From: Oscillospiraceae bacterium
GTDB taxonomy: Bacteria; Bacillota; Clostridia; Oscillospirales; Ruminococcaceae
Length of the DNA: 37,980 nucleotides
NCBI GenBank assembly: GCA_017442085.1
Contig: JAFSAW010000049.1
Location: 1-37,980 of the forward strand
Reading direction: 5' to 3'
The notes beneath the pieces are model-generated. The model made no database searches, was not told the DNA's origin, and worked only from the letters and a program-made list of their open reading frames with translations. Of the stretch, positions 23,988 to 31,849 are shown in pieces; the first letter of the stretch is position 1; every line of letters starts with the position of its first letter. Made by a program: the position numbers and the translations under genes.

Positions 23988-24242
23988 ATGGCACATAAGA
24001 AGGGCGTAGGTTCCACAAAAAACGGTCGTGATTCCGAATCCAAAAGACTCGGCGCTAAAAGAGCAGACGGCCAGGCAGTAAAAGCTGGTAACATCATCGT
24101 TCGTCAGAGAGGCACACATATTCACCCAGGTGAAAATGTTGGCCGCGGCAGCGACGACACACTTTTTGCTCTTATCGACGGCACAGTTAAATTTGAAAGA
24201 TACGGCCGCGAACGCAAAAAAGTTAGCGTTTACGCAAAATAA
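23988..24242 (+). CDS. rpmA: 50S ribosomal protein L27
   Basis: The product is 84 residues beginning [16 protein letters not shown], the normal mature L27 N-terminus that reaches the peptidyl transferase centre. Many Firmicutes L27 proteins carry a cleavable extension of about nine residues ending in a phenylalanine-rich stretch and processed by Prp; here it is absent. GGGAGG precedes the ATG. A terminator follows directly. Confidence 0.97.
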   Translation: MAHKKGVGSTKNGRDSESKRLGAKRADGQAVKAGNIIVRQRGTHIHPGENVGRGSDDTLFALIDGTVKFERYGRERKKVSVYAK

Positions 24243-24255
24243 TGTGAACAAATTG

Positions 24256-24286
24256 ACCCGGGCTTATTTTTATGCTCGGGTTTTGT
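24256..24286 (+). terminator. Terminator of rplU-rpmA
   Basis: ACCCGGGC (24256-24263) pairs with GCTCGGGT (24274-24281), one G-T wobble, followed by TTTTGTTTG. Confidence 0.75.
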
Positions 24287-24324
24287 TTGTGAAACAGATA
24301 TTTATAATTTTCTGCAGTGTTTGT

Positions 24325-24352
24325 TGTCATTCTGAGCATAAGCGAAGAATCT
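24325..24352. repeat. Half-copy of the MITE-like element
   Basis: TGTCATTCTGAG (24325-24336) and GCGAAGAATCT (24342-24352) match the left arm of the 123-242 element, with a 6-bp shorter gap. No right arm follows, so it is a solo end or a decayed insertion between rpmA and obg. Confidence 0.65.
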
Positions 24353-24476
24353 GTATGTAAGAACATATAAATTTAAATATCAGCAAACATTTATCTTTAT
24401 AATCCCGTTAAATTATGGTAAACTAATATAGTTAAGAACTATCAACCTTTTATTATCACGAAAGGGGTAAATATAT

Positions 24477-25757
24477 ATGGCAATTCATTTTGTAGATATA
24501 GCACGCATTCACGTTAAAGCCGGCAACGGCGGCAACGGTGCAATTTCTTTCCACAGAGAAAAATATGTTGCTTCAGGCGGTCCTGACGGCGGTGACGGCG
24601 GCAGAGGCGGCAATGTAATCTTCCGTGCAGACCGCAACCTGTCCACACTTATGGACTTTAAATACAAACGCAAATATGTTGCCCGCAACGGCGAAGACGG
24701 CCGCGGTGCAAATATGAGCGGCAAAGGTGCCGAAGACCTTATTGTCCGTGTGCCAATCGGTACAGTTATCAAGGATGCCGAAACAGGTCTGGTTATGGCA
24801 GACGTTTCCGAACAGGACAAGGATTACATTATTGCAAAAGGCGGCAAGGGCGGCCTTGGCAACCAGCACTTTGCAACACCTACACATCAGATTCCACGTT
24901 ATGCAAAACCGGGTTTCAAGGGTGAAGAATACGACATAACACTCGAGCTTAAGCTTATTGCAGACGTTGGCCTTATCGGTTTTCCAAATGTTGGCAAATC
25001 CACAATAATTTCCACAATTTCTTCCGCAAAACCAAAAATTGCAAACTACCACTTTACAACACTCACACCTGTGCTTGGTGTTGTGCGTGTAGACGAAGAA
25101 GCATCCTTTGTGGCTGCTGATATCCCTGGTATCATCGAAGGCGCAAGCGAAGGCATCGGCCTCGGTCACGATTTTCTGCGTCACGTTGAAAGATGCCGTC
25201 TGCTGCTGCACGTTGTGGACGTAAGCGGCTGCGAGGGCAGAAACCCTATTGATGACTTTAAGCTTATCAATACCGAGCTTAAATCTTTCAGTGAAGAACT
25301 TTCCAAACGTCCTCAGATTGCAATTGCAAACAAGGCTGATATTGCAACGGAAGAACAGATTGAAGAGTTCCGCGCATTCTGCGAAGAAGAAGGCATTCAG
25401 CTGTTTGTTATCTCTGCGGCAACACGTCAGGGCCTTGAAGAACTGCCGGGTATTGTGTTCAATGAACTGCAGAAACTGCCGCCGGTTATCATTTACGAAC
25501 CTGAATTTGTTAAACCTGAAATTGTGGAAGACGGCAACGCCTTCAACATCTTCCGCACAGATGACGGTGCATTCAACATAGAAGCAGAATGGCTTGTGCG
25601 CATTCTTAACGGCACAGACGTTGATGACTACGAAAGTCTGCAGTACTTCCAGCGCCGTCTGCGTGACAGCGGTATTATCGACCGTCTTGAAGAAATGGGC
25701 GTTAAAGACGGCGACACAATCCGCATCGAAGACTTTGAATTTGACTATGTAATCTAA
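24477..25757 (+). CDS. obgE: GTPase Obg/CgtA
   Basis: The product is 426 residues in the full Gram-positive three-domain form: a glycine-rich Obg fold (1-157; GNGGNGAISFHREKY, GGPDGGDGGRGG), a G domain (G1 GFPNVGKST at 168-176, then DIPG, NKAD and SAATRQG) and a C-terminal OCT domain (about 350-426). It acts in 50S ribosome assembly and the stress/growth response. AAAGGGG precedes the ATG. mrnC follows 9 bp later, so the two form one operon. Confidence 0.97.
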   Translation: MAIHFVDIARIHVKAGNGGNGAISFHREKYVASGGPDGGDGGRGGNVIFRADRNLSTLMDFKYKRKYVARNGEDGRGANMSGKGAEDLIVRVPIGTVIKDAETGLVMADVSEQDKDYIIAKGGKGGLGNQHFATPTHQIPRYAKPGFKGEEYDITLELKLIADVGLIGFPNVGKSTIISTISSAKPKIANYHFTTLTPVLGVVRVDEEASFVAADIPGIIEGASEGIGLGHDFLRHVERCRLLLHVVDVSGCEGRNPIDDFKLINTELKSFSEELSKRPQIAIANKADIATEEQIEEFRAFCEEEGIQLFVISAATRQGLEELPGIVFNELQKLPPVIIYEPEFVKPEIVEDGNAFNIFRTDDGAFNIEAEWLVRILNGTDVDDYESLQYFQRRLRDSGIIDRLEEMGVKDGDTIRIEDFEFDYVI

Positions 25758-25766
25758 GGGGATATT

Positions 25767-26153
25767 ATGGTTGATATAAGAGAACAGTCCCCGTTGTCGC
25801 TGGCTTTTGTGGGGGATGCGGTTTATTCACTGGCTATCCGTGAATATCTGGTGCAGGAAAAACGCTATCAGATAAACAAGCTCAACAAAATGACGGTAAA
25901 TTATGTAAGCGCAAAAGGGCAGTTTATGGCACTTGAACTTCTCAGCGATATACTGACCGAGGAAGAACAGGGGTTTGTACGCCGCGGTAAAAACGCCACA
26001 AAGGCATCTGTTGCAAAACATGCAACGGTGGAGGAATACCGTGCATCCACAGGTTTTGAAAGCCTGTTTGGCTATCTTAAACTTACAAATCAGGACGACA
26101 GAATAGATTATCTGGTTAAATACATTCTGGAAAATTTAAAATTCGAAAGTTAA
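25767..26153 (+). CDS. mrnC: Mini-ribonuclease III
   Basis: The product is 128 residues, an RNase III catalytic domain without a dsRNA-binding domain, as in the MrnC family. SLAFVGDAVYSLAIREYL holds the catalytic Asp17; the second metal-binding block is EYRASTGFESLFGYLKLTNQ near the end. In Bacillus it matures 23S rRNA ends. GGGGATATT precedes the ATG and the gene is co-transcribed with obg. Confidence 0.93.
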   Translation: MVDIREQSPLSLAFVGDAVYSLAIREYLVQEKRYQINKLNKMTVNYVSAKGQFMALELLSDILTEEEQGFVRRGKNATKASVAKHATVEEYRASTGFESLFGYLKLTNQDDRIDYLVKYILENLKFES

Positions 26154-26157
26154 AAGC

Positions 26158-26192
26158 AAAACACAAGGTACAGAAATACCTTGTGTTTTTTG
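26158..26192. terminator. Bidirectional terminator after mrnC and after the alkA-ogt operon
   Basis: AAACACAAGGTA (26159-26170) pairs perfectly with TACCTTGTGTTT (26177-26188). T-runs of six on the plus strand and four (TTTTGCTTTT) on the minus strand serve both converging operons. Confidence 0.88.
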
Positions 26193-26200
26193 TTTATATA

Positions 26201-26833
26201 TCAGTCTTTTATATCTTTTATTCTCTCAAGGTCACCGCTGCACAGTGCACCCATATTTCTGAAAATTTTGCTTGCATCCCAGTTCCACCAATTAAGGTTC
26301 AGCAGATATTCTGTAAGTTCATCATCAAAACGCTTTTTTATCACCTTGCAGGGATTTCCTCCGGCAGTGCAGTATGGAGGAATATCTTTCACAACCACAG
26401 AATTTGCGGCGATTATTGCACCGTCACCGATATGTATCCCCGGCATTACAGTAACATTCTGTCCAATCCACACATCGTTGCCAACCACAGTGTCACCTTT
26501 TAACGGCAAATCTTCAAGAGACGGGGCAAATTCTTCCCAGCCGTTGCCGAATATATTAAACGGATAGGTGGTCACGCTGTTCATGCGGTGGTTGGCACCG
26601 TTCATTACAAATTCAACACCTTTGCCTATGGCACAGAATTTGCCGATAATCAGCTTGTCACCAATAAAATCATAATGGTGTGTAACGTGTTCTTCAAACT
26701 TTTCAGCACCGTTTATGTCGTCATAATAGGTGTATTCGCCAACGATAATGTTTGGATTGGTAACAACATTTTTTATGTAAACAACCTGTTTTATATTTTC
26801 GTTAGGATAAATTGCATCAGGATTAGGCCCCAT
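26201..26833 (-). CDS. Vat family streptogramin A-type O-acetyltransferase
   Basis: The product is 210 residues, a left-handed beta-helix xenobiotic acetyltransferase. It opens MGPNPDAIYPNENIKQVVYI, very like Vat(D), and keeps NGANHRM with catalytic His82 at the same number as in Vat enzymes, YPFNIFGNGWE, VVGNDVWIGQNVTVMPG and AGGNPCKVIKKRF. The length also matches (Vat about 209-215). Vat enzymes acetylate streptogramin A antibiotics with acetyl-CoA; whether this copy confers resistance cannot be read. AGGAGG precedes the ATG. It is the last gene of the alkA-ogt-membrane protein operon and shows no sign of mobile DNA. Confidence 0.9.
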   Translation of the reverse strand: MGPNPDAIYPNENIKQVVYIKNVVTNPNIIVGEYTYYDDINGAEKFEEHVTHHYDFIGDKLIIGKFCAIGKGVEFVMNGANHRMNSVTTYPFNIFGNGWEEFAPSLEDLPLKGDTVVGNDVWIGQNVTVMPGIHIGDGAIIAANSVVVKDIPPYCTAGGNPCKVIKKRFDDELTEYLLNLNWWNWDASKIFRNMGALCSGDLERIKDIKD

Positions 26834-26853
26834 AGTATTCCTCCTTTTATAAT

Positions 26854-27171
26854 TCAGAAAATGCCGCTGTTGTATTTTTTCTGCACCTTGTAGATACACC
26901 ACAGGCCTGCAAAAAGTCCCGCAAACAAGACAATTACTGCAGCCATTGCTATTGTATCACTTTCGCCAAGCAATCCCACTATGCCGCTTAAAAATATTCC
27001 CGCGGCAATAACACCCAATGCTTTGCCGAAACCTTTGCCATAGGCTTCTTTGTCTTTAACATTGGTCTGGTGATAATCGTGTATAAGTTCGGTTTTGCCG
27101 TTGTATATTTTAAAACTTAAAATTGCAAAAATTACCGAGACAGGCAACAGAATGCAGGAATATAAAGTCAT
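26854..27171 (-). CDS. Small three-helix membrane protein, possibly DUF3784-like
   Basis: The product is 105 residues with membrane helices at about 3-22, 54-73 and 77-97 and a polar cytoplasmic loop (KTELIHDYHQTNVKDKEAYGKGFGK). The layout resembles DUF3784 proteins, but I am not sure of the family. ATG 27171 is chosen over ATG 27180 because CGGAG touches the latter with no spacing, while it sits 9 bp before the former. It lies between ogt (34 bp) and the Vat-like gene (20 bp). The function is unknown. Confidence 0.8.
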   Translation of the reverse strand: MTLYSCILLPVSVIFAILSFKIYNGKTELIHDYHQTNVKDKEAYGKGFGKALGVIAAGIFLSGIVGLLGESDTIAMAAVIVLFAGLFAGLWCIYKVQKKYNSGIF

Positions 27172-27205
27172 AATTCTCATCTCCGTTTATGTAAATTTTT
27201 ATTGT

Positions 27206-27742
27206 TTAAAGGGCAGTGCCTTTTGTTGGTACAATCAGTTTGTCGGTGTCAACACCCTCGTGCTTTAGCAAGGTGATTTTTTTGCTTAAGCCGCCAGCAT
27301 ATCCTGTCAGACTGCCGTTTGTGCCTACAACACGGTGGCAGGGGATAATTACGGAAATCGGGTTGTGTCCAACCGCACCGCCTACCGCCTGGGCACTCAT
27401 TTTTGGTTTGCCGTGTCTTTTTGCAATAATATCTGCAATCTGCCCGTAGGTCATCACTTCTCCATAAGGTATACTGCACAGTATATTCCACACTTCCTTG
27501 CGGAAGCTGCTGCCCGTTGGTGCAAGGGGCAGTTCTTTTATGTCGGGTTTTTCGCCGCCAAAATATCTGTCTAGCCAGTTTACGGCTTGCTGCAAAACAA
27601 TGTTTTTGCTGTCTTCCACAGGCTGTTTGTCAAGGGGGCAGAAATATTTCTGGTTGTACATCCACAGCCCAATCAGTTTATCTTCTTTGCTTACAAGAAG
27701 CAGCGGACCTATAGGGCTTTCGTATGTAACACAAAAGTACAT
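27206..27742 (-). CDS. ogt: Methylated-DNA-protein cysteine methyltransferase
   Basis: The product is 178 residues. The active-site motif IIPCHRVVG holds the acceptor Cys135; the DNA-binding part has GEVMTYGQIADIIAKRHGKP and the N-terminal RNase H-like domain is present, so it is a complete Ogt-type protein. It removes O6-alkyl groups from guanine by irreversible self-alkylation. The ATG at 27742 follows AAAGGAG and lies only 1 bp after the alkA stop, so the two repair genes are coupled. The frame is open for another 258 bp upstream, but that is shadow sequence within alkA. Confidence 0.94.
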   Translation of the reverse strand: MYFCVTYESPIGPLLLVSKEDKLIGLWMYNQKYFCPLDKQPVEDSKNIVLQQAVNWLDRYFGGEKPDIKELPLAPTGSSFRKEVWNILCSIPYGEVMTYGQIADIIAKRHGKPKMSAQAVGGAVGHNPISVIIPCHRVVGTNGSLTGYAGGLSKKITLLKHEGVDTDKLIVPTKGTAL

Positions 27743-27743
27743 A

Positions 27744-28391
27744 TCATTTCTCCTTTTTCTTTTTCGGTGCAGGGTCGGTAAGCTGTGGTATTGCACCTGC
27801 AGAAATTGCCCACAGATAAAGCGAAGCCACCGAGCCGTAAGGCGAATATCTTTTTCTGTACCGTTCAAATTTTTTGCGGTCAATTTCTCTGTGGCGGTAC
27901 AGCATGCGCATCCCGCGCACAATGGCAAGGTCACCAAAACTGACAATGTCGGGACGCTGCATACAGAAAAGCAGCAGCATTTCCGCTGTCCACACGCCAA
28001 TGCCTTTAAGTGATGACAAGATTTTTACAACTTCTTCATCAGACATATTCTGCAGGCTGTCCACATCAAATTCACCGCTGTGCACCTTTTGTGCAAAATC
28101 TTTTATATAATTGACCTTGCGATAGGATAATCCGCAGCTTTGCAGGTCTTCGTCGCTTATTGCGCAAAGATTTTCAGCACAGACGTCACCAAGCTTGTCC
28201 TCAACCCTTTTCCACACGGTTTTAAATGCGGGGGCAGAAATCTGCTGGCCTACAATCTGTTTTACAATGCTCAAAAACAGTTCATCATCGGTTTCTCTGT
28301 ATATGTGCCCTATTTTATCTATAGCTTCACCCAGCTTTTTATCTCTGGCTTTAAGATATTCGGTTTCCTTTTCACCATATTTAAAATACAT
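27744..28391 (-). CDS. alkA: DNA-3-methyladenine glycosylase II (AlkA-like)
   Basis: The product is 215 residues, an HhH-GPD superfamily glycosylase. IVGQQIS (46-52) is AlkA-typical, the helix-hairpin-helix is LKGIGVWTAEM (128-138), and the catalytic Asp154 lies in SFGDLAIVRGM. It excises alkylated purines, leaving abasic sites. The C-terminus is lysine-rich (APKKKKEK). AAGGTG precedes the ATG. It is shorter than E. coli AlkA, lacking the N-terminal TBP-like domain, as in Gram-positive forms. It heads the alkA-ogt-membrane protein-vat operon. The palindrome at 28418-28432 is a possible operator. Confidence 0.93.
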   Translation of the reverse strand: MYFKYGEKETEYLKARDKKLGEAIDKIGHIYRETDDELFLSIVKQIVGQQISAPAFKTVWKRVEDKLGDVCAENLCAISDEDLQSCGLSYRKVNYIKDFAQKVHSGEFDVDSLQNMSDEEVVKILSSLKGIGVWTAEMLLLFCMQRPDIVSFGDLAIVRGMRMLYRHREIDRKKFERYRKRYSPYGSVASLYLWAISAGAIPQLTDPAPKKKKEK

Positions 28392-28417
28392 ACAATCACC
28401 TTGTATATAGAATAACA

Positions 28418-28432
28418 TTTTACCTGGTAAAA
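28418..28432. promoter_or_regulatory. Candidate operator palindrome upstream of alkA
   Basis: TTTTACCTGGTAAAA is a perfect 7-bp palindrome around one central base, 27 bp before the alkA ATG and downstream of the preceding terminator, where the alkA promoter must lie. No clear -35/-10 pair could be fixed. Confidence 0.35.
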
Positions 28433-28439
28433 ATAAATA

Positions 28440-28470
28440 GGATTTGACCGCATAATTAACGGTCAAATCC
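28440..28470 (-). terminator. Terminator of the lipoprotein gene
   Basis: GGATTTGACCG (28440-28450) and CGGTCAAATCC (28460-28470) form a perfect 11-bp stem; on the minus strand it is followed by TATTTATTTTT. It lies 14 bp after the lipoprotein stop. Confidence 0.8.
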
Positions 28471-28483
28471 ATTAATAATAAAT

Positions 28484-29395
28484 TTATCTTGCATTTATAT
28501 ATGCTTTATGCAGTGCACGCTGAATGTTTGTCAGGTCAATTGTAACACTTGCTTTTAAATCTTCTTTCCAGTCAAGAGAATTTGTGCCATTCATTGTGCC
28601 GTTGCCGTTGTTGTCTGTGCGGTCAGGGGCAGGGGGTGTGCTGTCAGTCTGTGTATCACCTGTCATATTGTCCGCATTGCCGTCTGTCAGCGGTGCTGTA
28701 TCATTTGTAATGCCTTCGGCTGTGTCAGTGCCACCGTCAGATGTGTTGTTTTCTGCGTTTCTCGCATTGTTTCCATTGCCGCCCATAATATTTCTTGCGC
28801 CGTCAGCAATTCCGTTGATAATGCTTTTTGCGCCGTCAACAGCGTTTTCAGCCATTCCGTCAGCAGCGTTTTCTGCACCGTTTACAATACTGTCGGCATA
28901 GTCACCATTTGTTCCGTAACTGCCCATATCTGCAACGCTGTCAGATATTTCGGCAATATTTTTGCCAACCAGCCAGCTTTCAAGGCTGTTAATCTGCTCA
29001 TACCATTCCTTGCCGATGCCGGATGCAGCTTTCATACCATATTCGTCGCCAAGTTCGCGTTTGCTGCGTATTTCTTTGTAGCTGTCACTGTTTACAAGCT
29101 GACCGTTGCCGTCAAAGTAAATTTTGCTCTGCACTTCGTCAATGTATACCTTCTGAATAATGTTGTTTTCGTCAAAAACAACTGTAGCATAGGTGGTGCT
29201 CACCACACCTTTACCGTTTTCACCTTCTACAGACGGGGAAGAATCTGCTGTTGTGGTATAACTGCCCACACCAACACGGTAGCCTATGCTGTCAATCATA
29301 TCGCTGTTTGTATTGTTGTCGTTTTCCTTTGCCGTACAGCCGGCAGCAGAAAGGCAGATTGCCAGCAAAGCTGTTAAAGCTAAAAATTTTTTCAT
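28484..29395 (-). CDS. Lipoprotein with split conserved domain and low-complexity insert
   Basis: The product is 303 residues with a lipoprotein signal peptide (MKKFLALTALLAICLSAAGC, lipobox Cys20), so an Lgt substrate on the outer membrane face. A conserved part (about 35-155: VVFDENNIIQKVYIDEVQSKIYFDG, ELGDEYGMKAASGIGKEWYEQ) is like clostridial lipoproteins with an FMN-binding-type repeat; in those the final block (SVTIDLTNIQRALHKA, here at the C-terminus) follows directly. Here about 110 residues rich in Asn, Gly, Asp, Ala and Thr are inserted in between. AAGGAG precedes the ATG. The function is unknown. It is a single gene ending in its own terminator. Confidence 0.85.
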   Translation of the reverse strand: MKKFLALTALLAICLSAAGCTAKENDNNTNSDMIDSIGYRVGVGSYTTTADSSPSVEGENGKGVVSTTYATVVFDENNIIQKVYIDEVQSKIYFDGNGQLVNSDSYKEIRSKRELGDEYGMKAASGIGKEWYEQINSLESWLVGKNIAEISDSVADMGSYGTNGDYADSIVNGAENAADGMAENAVDGAKSIINGIADGARNIMGGNGNNARNAENNTSDGGTDTAEGITNDTAPLTDGNADNMTGDTQTDSTPPAPDRTDNNGNGTMNGTNSLDWKEDLKASVTIDLTNIQRALHKAYINAR

Positions 29396-29550
29396 CTGTT
29401 ATGCTCCTTTAAATAAGATTTAAAGTTAACTGTAAGTTTCCTTTAATGTATTTGACAATAATATTATCAGTTTTTCGCAAAATATACCTTTTTGGAAAAA
29501 ACATAACATAATTGCACCTGAAGTGGCATATATTAAATCTGAAAACATCA

Positions 29551-29582
29551 GGGACTGTGTCAATAAATCAAGGCGCAGTCCC
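29551..29582 (+). other. Hairpin in the leader of the symporter gene
   Basis: GGGACTGTG (29551-29559) pairs with CGCAGTCCC (29574-29582), one G-T wobble, 28 bp before the ATG. Only a weak T-rich stretch follows (TGTAAATTTTATC), so it could be an attenuator, a 5' stabiliser or nothing. Confidence 0.4.
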
Positions 29583-29610
29583 TGTAAATTTTATCAAGAG
29601 GAGGAACAGT

Positions 29611-30879
29611 ATGCAGAAAATAAAAAACAATATATGGACGTCATATAAATTTCCGCTTGTACTGCTGTGCGGGATAGCAGCAGGCAGTTTAATCGGCTGG
29701 TTTTCGCCGGATTTTGGTGTTAAGTTAAAACCGCTTGGAGATGTATTTCTCAATCTTGTCTTCTCGGTTGTTGTGCCGGTGGTGTTCTTTTCAATTTCTT
29801 CTGCGGTTGCATCAATGGCAAATATGAAACGCCTTGGCAGAATACTTGGATATATGCTGCTGGTTTTTGTAATAACGGGGCTTATATCCTCGGCAATAAT
29901 GTGTGTTGCAGTAAATGTTATGGATATTACAAAAGGGCTTGAAATAACACTTGATGCCGCAGCAGAAACCGTGGAAGCAAAAAGTCTGCCGCAGCAGATT
30001 GTTGCAGCACTGACAGTGGGGGATTTTTCCCAGCTTCTCTCCCGTCAGAATATGCTGCCACTTATACTTATGTCCATTTTCTTTGGGTTTGTTGTTTCGT
30101 CTTTTGGCGAAAAGGGGGCAAAACTGGCAAAAGGCCTGTCATTTATGGCAGAAATATTTATGAAGATGATAAATTATATAATGATGTATGCGCCTGTAGG
30201 CCTGGGGGCATATTTTGCCTATCTTGTTGCAGACCTTGGCCCGCAGCTGCTGGGGGTATATGCCAGAACAATGCTGGGGCTTTATTATCCATTGTGTATT
30301 GTCTATTTTGCAGCTGGATTTTTTATCTATGCTTATTTTGCGGCAGGTATACAGGGGGCAAAAATATTCTTCAAAAATGCACTTTCACCGGCAGCAACCA
30401 GCCTTGCCACACAAAGTTCAATAGCAACCTTGCCCGTAAACCTTGAAGCCTGCAGAAAAATGGGCGTGCCAAAAGATATCCGTGAAATTGTGCTGCCGAT
30501 TGGTGCAACAGCACATATGGACGGCAGCTGCTTTGCGGCAATACTTAAAATAGCTATTCTGTTTGGCATTTACGGGCGGGAATTTACAGGCTTTGAAACA
30601 ATTTCCCTTGCCATACTGGTTGCAATTATGTCGGGTGTGGTTATGTCGGGTATTCCGGGCGGCGGCCTTATCGGCGAGATGCTTATTATGACTTTGTACG
30701 GTTTCCCCATGGAAGCATTCCCGATTATTGCAACGGTAGGTTTTCTTGTTGACCCGCCTGCAACGATGATAAATGCAGCGGGGGATGGTGTTGCCGCAAT
30801 GATGGTGACACGGCTTGTAGAGGGCAAAAACTGGCTTAAATGCCGTCTGGATGTTTATGGTAATTTAAAAGAAGAATAA
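29611..30879 (+). CDS. Dicarboxylate/amino acid:cation symporter (DAACS/SDF family)
   Basis: The product is 422 residues with eight membrane helices and two re-entrant loops. The first hairpin loop reads TSLATQSSIATLPVN, matching the family's serine-rich motif; the second holds SGIPGGGLIGEM, and the last part has FLVDPPATMINAAGDGVAAMMV where the family has the NxxGD-type substrate/Na+ site (NAAGD). It imports a dicarboxylate or acidic amino acid with Na+ or H+; the exact substrate cannot be told. GAGGAGG precedes the ATG. It is monocistronic, ended by a bidirectional terminator. Confidence 0.9.
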   Translation: MQKIKNNIWTSYKFPLVLLCGIAAGSLIGWFSPDFGVKLKPLGDVFLNLVFSVVVPVVFFSISSAVASMANMKRLGRILGYMLLVFVITGLISSAIMCVAVNVMDITKGLEITLDAAAETVEAKSLPQQIVAALTVGDFSQLLSRQNMLPLILMSIFFGFVVSSFGEKGAKLAKGLSFMAEIFMKMINYIMMYAPVGLGAYFAYLVADLGPQLLGVYARTMLGLYYPLCIVYFAAGFFIYAYFAAGIQGAKIFFKNALSPAATSLATQSSIATLPVNLEACRKMGVPKDIREIVLPIGATAHMDGSCFAAILKIAILFGIYGREFTGFETISLAILVAIMSGVVMSGIPGGGLIGEMLIMTLYGFPMEAFPIIATVGFLVDPPATMINAAGDGVAAMMVTRLVEGKNWLKCRLDVYGNLKEE

Positions 30880-30884
30880 AATAA

Positions 30885-30925
30885 AAAATCCTTATCAGTA
30901 CTTACAGCACTGATAAGGATTTTTG
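30885..30925. terminator. Bidirectional terminator between the symporter and uridine-kinase-like genes
   Basis: AAAATCCTTATCAGT (30885-30899) and ACTGATAAGGATTTT (30909-30923) form a perfect 15-bp stem flanked by A- and T-runs. Confidence 0.92.
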
Positions 30926-30945
30926 TCATATGCAATAAAATCAGA

Positions 30946-31524
30946 TTAAAATAATTCACTTGTATCAAAAACAGCATCGCATCTGTTTTTTAAATCTGTT
31001 TCTTCAAAATATCTGTTCTCCAGCGGTATCCATTCGTTTACAAAGCGTGCAAGTTTTTTTTCGTTGCTGCGGTTTAGAATGCGCTGTTTCTGTTTTTCGC
31101 TGTCAACATCAAGGTATATTTTGAAATCATAGTTGTCTATAAGCTGTGGGTGCATGGAATAAACACCCTCTACAATGTTAAGTCTTTTACAGAAAACCTT
31201 GCCTGTTTCAAAATATGAAAGGTTGTGGCAGTCATAGACATTAAAGGTAAAGTTTTGTCCCAAATTAACATTGCCGATAATTTCTTTTTCAAATCTTTCC
31301 CAGTCAATGTTTCCGCCTGTTTCGTTCAGTCTTTCGGCTGTCTTCTTTTCCGGTGGCAGAAAAAAGTCGTCCATATGGAAAACATTGCAGATAAAATTAT
31401 CGTTTATAAAATTGCCAAGACTGCTTTTGCCGCTGGCAGACGGCCCGTCGATAGCAACCCATACAATATCCTTTTCGCTGTTATCCAGCAGATTGTTGAT
31501 AATCTTTATAACATTATTGTACAT
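30946..31524 (-). CDS. Uridine kinase-like P-loop NTPase
   Basis: The product is 192 residues. Walker A is GPSASGKSS at 27-35, followed by the HMDDFFLPPE block where uridine/phosphoribulokinase family members have DDFY, and a NIVEGVYSMHPQL segment (GVY at the acceptor site). The C-terminal RILNRSNEKK resembles a lid with Arg residues. It is shorter than Udk, so the substrate could be uridine or another small hydroxyl compound. The ATG at 31524 follows GAGGGG; the ATG 30 bp upstream does not. It has its own terminator and no operon partner. Confidence 0.85.
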   Translation of the reverse strand: MYNNVIKIINNLLDNSEKDIVWVAIDGPSASGKSSLGNFINDNFICNVFHMDDFFLPPEKKTAERLNETGGNIDWERFEKEIIGNVNLGQNFTFNVYDCHNLSYFETGKVFCKRLNIVEGVYSMHPQLIDNYDFKIYLDVDSEKQKQRILNRSNEKKLARFVNEWIPLENRYFEETDLKNRCDAVFDTSELF

Positions 31525-31655
31525 TTTAACCCCTCTTGTGCGCCCAATGCGCAAACTGTCAAAAAGTATACCATATCAAAATTGAAAAGTCTATTTGTAT
31601 AAATTACAAAAAAAGTGGAATATTAAGGTTAAACAATGGTAAAAAGGAGTAAAAA

Positions 31656-31841
31656 ATGAAAAAGATTACCGAAAAAGAACTTGGTGCATACAACGAACTG
31701 CTTGTTCAGGAAAAGGCAACAATGGACAAATTCAACTATTATGCGCAGAACTGCAAGGACCCGCAGCTTAAAAAGCTTTGCAAGGAAGCAGCGGCAAGAC
31801 ATCAGGAACATTACAACATTATCTTTGCACAGATACAGTAG
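31656..31841 (+). CDS. Small CotF-associated helical protein
   Basis: The product is 61 residues, highly charged and helical (MKKITEKELGAYNELLVQEK...AARHQEHYNIIFAQIQ). AAAGGAG precedes the ATG. It lies 8 bp before a CotF-type coat protein gene, and its own sequence looks like half of the same four-helix (ferritin-like) bundle; the two probably act together in spores. This pairing occurs in Clostridia (recollection). Confidence 0.8.
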   Translation: MKKITEKELGAYNELLVQEKATMDKFNYYAQNCKDPQLKKLCKEAAARHQEHYNIIFAQIQ

Positions 31842-31849
31842 GAGGGGTT

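Noticed and set aside
24398..24403. TATAAT as the obg promoter
   Set aside because: No acceptable -35 lies 16-18 bp upstream (AAATAT only), so it was not listed.
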